Shown here: piece by piece, positions 56,271 through 64,000 of the stretch
Numbering within the stretch: position 1 is the first letter of the stretch
How the letters are laid out: each line of letters begins with the position of its first letter
From: Tenodera sinensis
Taxonomy: Eukaryota; Arthropoda; Insecta; Mantodea; Mantidae
NCBI GenBank assembly: GCA_030765045.1
Contig: CM060974.1
Coordinates: forward strand, 48,918,839-48,982,838
Direction of reading: 5' to 3'
Length of the DNA stretch: 64,000 nt
Position numbers and translations under genes: made by a program
Notes under the pieces: model-generated
Told to the model about the DNA's origin: nothing
The model's database searches: none
What the model saw: only the letters and a program-made list of their open reading frames with translations

Positions 56271-58910
56271 TTATTGGTCATCTTGTGTGTCAGATAAACT
56301 ACTATCAATATTATTTCTGTGCTGTTGATTATGTATCCTCTCGGATCGTCTTATTAGTGGGTCCTGATGTTGAATATTTATTTGCCTTGGCAGAGTTTTG
56401 GTCTCGATGGCAGATTTGCTAATGGTATTAGCCATTGTCTCTAGGTGGTGGAGTAAATCCTTATCCCTTACGATGTTGCAGATTTGGTGTCCTTGTAATG
56501 GTGTCCGATGTTCTTCTGTCAGGTGTGCATATTTTGGACATTCAAAGAAAACATGTTCAGGAGTGTCTTGGATGTTGCATATATCACATATATCGGTTAA
56601 TTGTTTATTAATCTTTAGCCAGTAGGTTCCATACGGGCCGCGCCCGGTTAGGAAATGTATTGTACCTTTTGTATAATTAAAACTTTTATACTTCTTTTGT
56701 AATATTTCTCTAATGTTACCGAAAATTGAGTAAGTTCTCCTGCCTTCTTCAATTAAATCCCACTCTTCTTGCCAGATTTGTAATAGTTTATTTTTGACGT
56801 CCCGTTTCTTGTGATAAAAACCATCCATTATTTCAAAAACTTTTCCTTGATCTCCTTTTTTCATCCAAAAGCATGCGCCCCTGTATCGTAGGGTAAGGTC
56901 AATAGGCCAAATTCCCAGGATAACTAGCAAAGCCATGGTTGGTGTTGTGTTCATTGCACCTGTAAATCGGAGTAGGATCTTCCTCTGTGATCTTCTCAGT
57001 AAGGTCTTGACTGTGGTAAGCTTGGCTCTGTGCGCCCACGTTGATGCTGCATAGGTCACTATGGCTCCAAATATGCTCGTATGGTAGGTGGTTATGATGT
57101 TCAAGTGAATTTTGAAATCAAATTGTGCTAAACGGGAAAGTTTCAGCATTACTTTTTCTGCTTTAACCCTCACATAATCAGTATGAAATTTGAAATTTAG
57201 TCTTTCGTCCAGAAATATGCCCAGATATTTTACTTGTATTGAACGTTTAGTGTGGTTATTTTCAAATTTAATAATGGGGTCTCGCTTAAATGAGCCTTTA
57301 AGTATCATATATGTAGATTTCGCTGATGAAATCTTCATCTTAGCAACCTGGCACCAATTGGATAGCTCTATTAACAAATTGTTGGCCTTTTCTTCCAAAA
57401 TATTCCTAGTTCTTCCCTCTACCAAAAAGACTATATCATCTGCATATGCCACTACCCTAAGACAGATATTTATCCGAGTAATTTGTTCTAATAATGTTTC
57501 CAAAATGATGTCCCAGAAAGTAGGCCCGAGAATCGAACCCTGGGGGCATCCCTTGGTGATGTCTTTTGAAATGATTTGGTTCACACCAACAAGTTGTACT
57601 TTTCTATTTCTACAGTAATCTTCTAAAATATTATACAAAGTTCTGGGATAATTTAAATTTCTAAGCCTAGTGAAAAAATGGGGCCACCAAACGTTATCAA
57701 AAGCAGCCGAAATATCCACGAAAATAGCCATAACGTATTTTGATTTGGAATTTAGGGTGGCAGTGATAAGGGTATTAATTGCGTCTTCGGTGGATCTCCC
57801 TTTCCTGAAACCGTACTGATCATCATTAAGCCCAATAAGTGTCCGATATTCCAAGATACGCTTATTTATTAAAGCTTCAAAAATTTTTCCCATAGTATTC
57901 AAAAGACAGATGGGTCTGTAAGATTTACAGTCCATCGGATCTTTATCAACACTTTTCTTCAAAACAGTTAATTTTGCGACTTTCCAATTGTTGGGAAATT
58001 TTCCTTGCCACAAACAATTATTATATAAATTACAAAGTATTGGGATTGATGATTCCGCAGTATTTATAAGCATTTCGTTCTTGATATTATCGGGTCCTGC
58101 TGCTTTTTTCTTTTTTAGTCCTCTAATTATCTGTCGTATTTCCGATTTGTCAAAAGGATATATAACGTTAGAATTCGGATACGGCACTTCCAAATTTCTT
58201 CTAATTTGTGTGTTTTCATCAGTGTCTGTCTCCTGGCTGTCGTCGGGTAGTAGTTTTTGTAACAGTTCCTGTGTAGTTTCGGTCCAGTTTTGGGTTAAAG
58301 TCCCATCATCCCTTCTAATGGTATTTAAAATTTCCGGTTTCCTGATTTTTTCCATAGTGATTTTATAAGGTGCTCCCCATATATTATGCATAGAATTGGT
58401 TTCAACAAAACTTTTCCATGATCTACTTCTTGTTTCAAATAATTCTTTCTTAAATTTTTCTTTGGCTTTCCTACAGATTTCTAAACTTCTATTTCTCTCT
58501 TCTATTACAATAGTCTTCTGATAAATTCTCCGACATTTTCGAGCTTTTCTCCGTAAATTTTGTAATGTATCGGTCCAAACATCGTCTTTAAATTTTTTGA
58601 GTCTCCTTTTAGGAATATATTTAAGCATGGTGGATTGTAAAATGTGTTCTAATTTAGTCGCTTCGTGATTAGCTTCAGCTCCTATATGTCCTAGTTGTCT
58701 GTTCTGTAGTGTCCTATTGAAGTCTTTCCAATTTGCAGCATTAAAATTAAAACTTGGTACTGGATAACTTCTATCCCATCTTGAAATTTTGATAATGTAG
58801 TTGAATAGGATCAAATTGTGGTCACTAGAGGTGTAATCCTGTCCAACTTTCCAGTTTTGAATTTTGGGTATAATTCTACTATTTCCTAAGGTAATATCAA
58901 TATTGGACAT
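56271..58910 (-). pseudogene. R1-like LINE ORF2: end of EN, RT and C-terminal knuckle
   Basis: Continues the endonuclease of 58,886-59,407 after a one-base frameshift (about 58,922-58,927): NRAGAMSNIDITLGN then YTSSDHNLILF. RT: KKKKAAGPDNIKNEML, YRPICLLNTMGKIFEALI, DDQYGFRKGRSTEDAIN, AIFVDISAAFDNVWW, KGCPQGSILGPTFWDI and the catalytic AYADDIVFLVEG. The C-terminus has LTGRGPYGTYWL and CDICNIQDTPEHVFFECP, the CCHC region typical of the R1 clade. 879 codons open without a stop, which suggests recent activity. With the EN part it is about 1,050 residues, a usual R1 ORF2 size. Confidence 0.85.
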
Positions 58911-59407
58911 TGCTCCTGCACGATTTGGAAAGTAGGAGGATTATTAGGTTTATTAAAAATATATAAATTAAGTCCCGAAATGAGATCTTCCAGTTTCTCA
59001 CCCCTGTCATCTTTTATACCGCTATGCCACCAATGGGATTTGGCGTTAGCGTCTAGAGCATCAACAGTTTCATAATCCCAATATTTGATATGTATTTGTT
59101 TAATTAAATCCAAATATTGGTCGATTTCTTGGCTATACTGGCAGTAATGATTAGATAGGATAAAATTCCCTTTTTCCATATTGATCTGAACACAGTTATT
59201 GTGCGTATCGTTAAAATTAGTTATTTTGGTCACTTGTAAATTTGGATTCACAATTATAATGGCCGCCATTGGATTTTCGCCAGTGCAGATTACTCTTGCC
59301 ATAGTTGGAATTATCGTGAGTTTGTTTTTAAAGGTATACGGCTCTTGAAGGCATAAAATTTCCATATCTAGTTCGTCAATTAATTTCCTAAGTTCAGTCA
59401 TCACCAT
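58886..59407 (-). pseudogene. R1-like LINE ORF2 start: AP endonuclease domain
   Basis: ATG at 59,407 overlaps the ORF1 stop. Nicks target DNA for reverse transcription. Motifs: ILCLQEPYTF (catalytic E), NPMAAIIIVNPNL, VDALDANAKSHWW and DRGEKLEDLISGLNLYIFN. ALDANAKSxxW and DRGxxLE are hallmarks of the R1-type endonuclease. The frame ends early because of one lost base; the downstream frame resumes with SNIDITLG. Confidence 0.85.
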
Positions 59408-60710
59408 TTTCGAGCGCTGCGCATTTATTTGACCAATTTTGATCGTCTGGGTCTTCTCTGTCTGAAAATGATTCGTGTCCGTCTTGTCTGACTTGCGTAA
59501 CGTAACCTCTGTTTGCGAAAAAGCGCTCCTTTGATGTTATGTCTGGAACTATTGCAGTCACCTCGCGTAAGTATTTATATCCCCTAGTGGGCCTAATGGA
59601 TTTTCTTGTTTTGCTTGTCTTTTTAGTGGAAGTTGCCTTAATAATCTGTACTTTGTTTTTATCCTGTTTAACAAGTTCTTTTGTCACTGTAGCAATAATA
59701 TTATCATTCTTATGTTTCGATTGTATTTTACTGTACTTTTGTGGATTATGTTTATTTTTCTTGTATGATTCTTTTGTTAGATGGGCTTTGTGTGAGAAAG
59801 TATCTTCCGATTTGTGGCTTGATTCGGCCGGGAAAATAGGGGAAATGGTTGTTTTTGGTGTATATATTTTGGGGTAGTCTAGTGAGTCGTGTCTGGTGAC
59901 TACGTAGCAATATGGCCATTTTTGCGTTCCATCAAAAGCTAATCTGCCGTAGCATAAGACAAAATGCCTATATATTTAATCTAGATCTAAGTTTTCATTG
60001 CGTCTACTATATACCTTTTCAACAAGCTCAAGAAGCCCTTTTGGATCTGTTGTTATATTTAGAGTTTTTAATTCCATACGGTCAATAGCATCTGGTACTG
60101 GAAAGATAATTTTGTCCCTGTTTTGATGTAGTTTTCTAATAATATGTCTTAATGCTGCCATTAAATTATTTCGTTCTTCGAGGCGACTCAGCTGTAGGGT
60201 CTGGTCAAAGTCATTGTACAGCAAAGCCGCATTACTGCTGACTTGCATCTCTGTTTCCGCATGGACAGGAGTAACGACCCGACTTTCACAGCTGGCCAAA
60301 TCGCTTGCTTTCGGTTCTAAAACCGGCTTATCTTCCTTCGCTTGCTTAAAATTCATCATACGATACTTCCAAAGTTTTGTTAAGAAATTTTGATTTACCT
60401 TATCACCATGTTCCTGAGTATCCTCTTCGTCACTCGTGCCAGTAATTGCCTCATAATTTACATTTATTTTAGTCTTTTTTGTATTTTTATTTTCTTCCAG
60501 ATTACTTATTAATTTTTTACTTTCATTTTCTAATAAATTTACTACCGATTTATTGTTATTATTTTTCTGATTTAATTCTTTTTTATGTTCTGATGATTGG
60601 TTGTCTATTATTATTATTACATTTGGTTCAACGTATTCGGTTCCAAAATATTTTCCTTGATTTAGCTTTAATTTGTGGTTTATGACTCTAATTAAATTTC
60701 GTCTTAAACG
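59394..60710 (-). pseudogene. R1-like LINE ORF1 with one in-frame stop
   Basis: One reading frame from the LINE 5' end to 59,394, broken only by TAA at 59,976-59,978 (ENLDLD, stop, IYRHFVLCYG). Gag-like RNA-binding role expected from family knowledge. The translation is Lys/Asn/Glu-rich: NQSSEHKKELNQKNNNNKS, LEERNNLMAALRHIIRKLHQ and FPVPDAIDRMELKTLNI, then a basic C-terminal third (KKTSKTRKSIRPTRGYKY). I see no CCHC knuckles, which R1 ORF1 usually has. The open frame runs past the 5' boundary into antisense hAT; that part is chance. The 3' end overlaps ORF2 by 14 bases. Confidence 0.7.
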
Positions 60711-60712
60711 AC

Positions 60713-60726
60713 TGGGGATTGCAATA
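60713..60726. repeat. Right 14-bp target-site duplication of the R1-like LINE
   Basis: TGGGGATTGCAATA, identical to 55,004-55,017. It restores the hAT frame (ILGIAI-VYF) when one copy is ignored. Confidence 0.95.
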
Positions 60727-61326
60727 GTGTACTTTAGTCTTAGAAACGGTGGGTTAATTTCTACATTTATAGCTTTTTCTGAGCTACAATCTTGCGACTC
60801 TGAGTCAATCGCTGCCTGTGTTCTGAAAACATTGCGTGAGAAAGGGTTAAATATAAAGAATTTAAAGGGTATCGGCGTTGATAATGCTGCTGTTATGACA
60901 GGCGTCAACAATGGAGTTTGCACTAGATTGCGACAAGAATGTCCAGGGCTCATAATGATACGCTGCGTGTGCCATTCTTTGCAGCTGGCAACCTCTTCCG
61001 CTGCTCAATATCTTCCAACAAACCTGGATTTTCTCATATGCGAAACCTACAATTGGTTTACCCACTCGGCTTTACGTCATAGTCAATATAAGGCTTTGTA
61101 TGCTGCTATTAACGATGGTCATCAACCTCACAGAATTGTACAAGTGTGTCAGAGCCGGTGGCTTTCAATAAAGTGCTGTTGTCAGATTACTTGACCAATG
61201 GCTTGAACTTAAGACTATGTTTAGCATGGGCAAATCAAGAGAGAGAGACTATTCTGCCTCACTCTTGCATGCTATGTATGTTGATGAAAAAAATCATGCA
61301 TTTCTCCTATTCATTCGACCAATGTA
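60713..61326 (+). pseudogene. hAT transposase, middle to C-terminal part
   Basis: Resumes after the LINE with LGIAIVYFSLRNGGLIST, GIGVDNAAVMTGVNNGV (second catalytic D), MIRCVCHSLQLATSSAAQ (conserved CxxH) and VCQSRWLSI. A frameshift near 61,165 moves the rest to another frame (LLDQWLELKTMFSMGK ... YSASLLHAMY), ending at a stop near 61,326. The canonical C-terminal dimerisation domain is missing, so the element was probably deleted internally before the LINE arrived. Confidence 0.85.
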
Positions 61327-61564
61327 GACCGTAGAATAGATTAAATTGCGTTCAGCGAGTTCAGAAGTAGCCATGGAGGCCGGTGAACATTGACCATGTC
61401 AATAACGTAACACTACTTCGTTATAGAATATTGATAACTAATAATTACAGCGAAATAAATCGTTAGCTTTATTTCTAGCTTTTTTCTCAGTTCATATTTA
61501 GGCTTTTTGGCTTATTTTGAACGACGATCTAGCTTATCTCCTTCAGTATGGGTTGGCAACACTG

Positions 61565-61920
61565 GTAACAAATAATTTCGACATGTTTGTTCAAACAGAG
61601 AGGTGTACAGTATTTACCACATGCGTATTTAGTTTCGCAGTTCTTTTTGTCTTCGTTACAGGGTCCAAATCCTTTCCTTTTCAATACAAATAGACCAATA
61701 GTGGTGTATTTGGGAATTCTCGTATGGGTTCTACAGGTTTATATTTTGTCAGAAGACCTTTCAGACCACTAGATAGGTTCGATAGCATTGCTCTTCTATG
61801 TAGGTGTTGCGACAGTAAAGTTAGAGATATTGCTTTCAAATACTCCTTTCCTTGTGGAATATTTGTTTGGATTTCCAAGAAAGATAGCTCTAGAACCTGT
61901 AATATTCAGTAAGTAGTACA
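61565..61920 (-). pseudogene. piggyBac-like transposase C-terminal fragment, right of hAT
   Basis: Minus strand: KEYLKAISLTLLSQHLHRRA, AMLSNLSSGLKGLLTKYKP, GFGPCNEDKKNCETKYACG and LCLNKHVEIICY, entering the hAT TSD. It is better preserved than the 21,375 copy (no stop between SLTLLSQ and HRRAML). A one-base insertion near 61,850 and a CCACCGCC/CCGCCG run bound it on the 5' side. The final codons lie 8 kb away at 53,577-53,602. Confidence 0.65.
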
Positions 61921-62055
61921 AAATTACCACCGCCACCGCCGCCGCCGCCATGACAACGACAGTAATAGTAGTAGTAATAAAATAATAATAATCATAATAG
62001 TAATACTAATAATAATAACACTATCACAGTAACATCAACAACAACAATAATAATA

Positions 62056-62239
<184 letters not shown>

Positions 62240-63350
62240 TGAGAATAATAAACCGCTACAACCTGTTGCCTATAAAAGACAAATTATCATCACAAGGGTT
62301 GCTTCATCGTCTTACTCTTCTTCATGATCAGCTTCTCAATCTTAGTACCTCGTTTCCAGTTTATATTCAGACAGCAAACTCACCTGGTATCACGATATTC
62401 GTCATCTTTGTGCTTCCAGTGATGATGCGCTTCGCTTCGTGTGCTCCGAGCTTTTTCTGGAATATCAGATCGCACCGTCATGTTGAGCTTGCATTGCTCA
62501 CTGGTCCGATCCAAAATGGATTATGGCAGTTTTATCTGTGGCGTGGCTTCCGTTTCTAAAGTGTGCCTTTTAGGCAGTGTTCATCACACTGGTATCCGTC
62601 TTGCTGCTGGGGCTCTGGTGAACCTCCATTGTCTGTCCGACACTCATATTTGCTTTGTTCCTACGTGGCACAGTTGACCGCTCATCCAGGTCATTCTTTT
62701 ACATCTGTTTTGCGTCCGGACCTCGTTCCCCGTTATATCTCGACCAAGTGGTATAAGTTTCGCGAACTGCTCAACCCACATGCTCTCAGACTACCGTAGA
62801 GCGATACGTTTGTCCACTGTCCACCACAGCAACTCCAGCGTGCTGGGTTCGGGCTGTGCGAAGGTAGTCACTCCTCTCTCGGTGTTTCGCCAATTTCTTA
62901 CCAAACTTATGGACCGTTACCGGTATTAACCGACGGTCTCAGGTGGGGCATGCTACAAGATGCTTTGTGTATAACGGTGAGGCTCACAAGTTCCGGCTTC
63001 CGGGCAACTGCTCAGTTTTTACCGCCGATATGTTTGCCATGTTATATTTTGTGCTTTTTATTTTCAGCTCCGTCCCTGAAAGTGATGTCACCTGTTGCGG
63101 CTCTATGAGCGCTGCAGTATTCATTCCTGACATTGGGACACTCGTCTCACAATTGCTCTCTCGAGGATACCAGTTTGTTTTTACATGGGTATCAGGCCAT
63201 GTAGGTATTCCGGGCAACGTGGAGGCGGATGTAGCTGCTAAGTCTGCATGTCGCTTCCTGCACGTTGTCGTATGTAGATGTGCAGCGCCATTTCCGTCAC
63301 CATCTATTTGCTATGTGGCAGCAGTCTTGGGAAGCGTTATCTGACAGTCA
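62240..63350 (+). pseudogene. LINE relic: RT C-terminus and RNase H
   Basis: SDRTVMLSLHCSLVRSKMDY then GSVHHTGIRLAAGAL (62,465-62,620) is the post-RT thumb region of Jockey/I-type LINEs. An RNase H end FVFTWVSGHVGIPGNVEADV then AAKSA lies at 63,174-63,250. The RT core is absent, and frameshifts and stops occur throughout. It differs from the (CAA)n LINE, so it is another family. Confidence 0.75.
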
Positions 63351-64000
63351 ATTGTGGACAAAGACATCGTGTATGTGTGTGTGCAACTTAGTGGGGACAC
63401 CTCGACCGCGACATGGGTCTATTGCGGACTGTCACTCCCCATGGGGAAGGAATGAGGCGAAGTGAGACCGAAGGCTTATCAGAGAGTGGAGCCCACGAAG
63501 CCCAGCGACGCATAGAAGTTCCTAACAGTGACAGCTGGCGCACGGTCGAAACGTGTCCTCCACCCAGGTAGAGGGCGACGACGCGAGCTTGCGGCTCGGG
63601 GAGCAACTTCCAGGGAGGGGCAGGGAAGAGGTTCAAGAGCGCAAGCAGCTATGCCATCTGCCCGCATTCGCCGGAACGTACCGCGCTACCATCCAAACCT
63701 GAATGATTACAAGAGACGAAAATGAGTAATGAAGGGGAAGGAATCCGTGGAGAAGACAGTAATGCACCCCAGCATTTGCCCAAACCCGCGGCCTCCCGGT
63801 CAAGGACACCTTACAACCCTGACAGCCCTCTTGCGGAGATTCCTGTGTCCGTGATACGCTAGTGAGCACCAGTCCCATGGCATGGGTTTTACTCTGCCGT
63901 CAATTTTGGATGACGACCCAGAAACTGTAAATTCAGTGCTGTGGTGTGCTGTCCAAATTGTCTTTGGCAAGCATGTTTAACTTTTATTTTATTTCGTAGC
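63351..64000. other. GC-rich sequence, nothing recognised
   Basis: Short open frames in several phases but no known motif. It may be the rest of the LINE or another element that continues beyond the window. Confidence 0.35.

Larger units (their letters stand above)
55018..60712 (-). mobile_element. R1-clade-like LINE, almost complete
   Basis: 5,695 bp, minus strand, between 14-bp duplications. ORF1 then ORF2 with a short overlap, followed by a long (about 1.2-kb) AT-rich 3' UTR. The 3' terminus (low-coordinate end) is T-rich on the sense strand, TTTTTATTTTTATTTTTC, not poly(A). No start codon for ORF1 is visible near the 5' end, so the copy may be slightly 5'-truncated. R1 elements normally sit in 28S rDNA and also make 14-bp duplications; this one is in a hAT gene. 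Confidence 0.88.
53603..61564 (+). mobile_element. hAT transposon carrying a LINE insertion
   Basis: Terminal inverted repeats CAGTGTTGCCAA (53,603-53,614) and TTGGCAACACTG (61,553-61,564). Subterminal TAGCTTTTT motifs occur at both ends. 8-bp TSD. About 2.27 kb without the inserted 5.7-kb LINE. It encodes a broken transposase on the plus strand. It inserted into a piggyBac-like remnant. Confidence 0.92.

Noticed and set aside
60727..60953. 5' extension of LINE ORF1 beyond the insertion boundary
   Set aside because: This part is antisense hAT transposase; the LINE ends at 60,712 as shown by the target-site duplication.

Overview
The window looks like AT-rich, repeat-dense nuclear DNA of an insect. 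Three things point there: the retrotransposon types (R1-like, I/Jockey-like and Ty3/Gypsy-like), tRNA-derived SINEs, and a minisatellite carrying paired CCTAA units, the arthropod telomere motif. The style of the zinc-finger exons (acidic IKEEE leader exons, HEGKKPHQC linkers) suggests a hemimetabolous insect such as a cockroach or relative, but that is inference. There is no bacterial-type gene organisation. Most long open frames are transposon remains or simple-repeat artefacts.

Layout. 1-14.7 kb and 34.1-43.0 kb are two direct copies of one segment (copy A, copy B). It contains a Helitron-like element, a low-copy stretch with one leader exon of a zinc-finger-type gene, a decayed non-LTR retrotransposon and an LTR. 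Each copy later gained its own insertions. Copy A has a tRNA SINE, a 283-bp repeat, an LTR remnant, a 4-kb I-like LINE and a short LINE stub. Copy B has a tRNA SINE and an expanded (AAT)n. 15.7-18.2 kb holds a SINE, small tandem repeats with NRF1-like palindromes and a ~730-bp (ATT)n tract. 19.3-22 kb holds an RT relic and the 3' end of a piggyBac-like transposase. 22-25.4 kb has nothing I recognise. 25.6-27.5 kb (minus) is a C2H2 zinc-finger exon with 11 intact and several decayed fingers. 28.5-31.5 kb is an inverted Helitron-like copy. 31.5-34 kb holds an RT relic and a GC-rich LTR-like unit. 43-51.3 kb is a mosaic of gag, SINE, LINE, piggyBac and transposase fragments plus another leader exon at 46.6-46.8 kb. 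51.6-52.85 kb is a 69-bp minisatellite. 53.6-61.56 kb is a three-level nest: piggyBac-like remnant, then a hAT element, then a nearly intact R1-like LINE. The right end holds an (AAT)n tract and a LINE with an RNase H tail.

Host genes. Only the zinc-finger material (25.6-27.5 kb) and three paralogous leader exons (5.1-5.6, 39.0-39.5, 46.6-46.8 kb, all minus strand) look like host coding sequence. They may belong to one or several members of a tandem zinc-finger family. The leader exons end in phase 0 and the finger exon needs phase 2 upstream, so at least one further exon would be required to join them.

Mobile-element interactions. Target-site duplications can be read for many insertions, which gives an insertion order. 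The (CAA)n-tailed LINE shares its 3' terminus with a tRNA SINE family in the window, suggesting that the LINE machinery mobilises that SINE. No clearly new cellular system is evident. The most unusual items are the nested insertion, the homogenised finger array, the telomere-motif minisatellite with odd inverted flanks, and the unequal fates of the duplicated leader exon.
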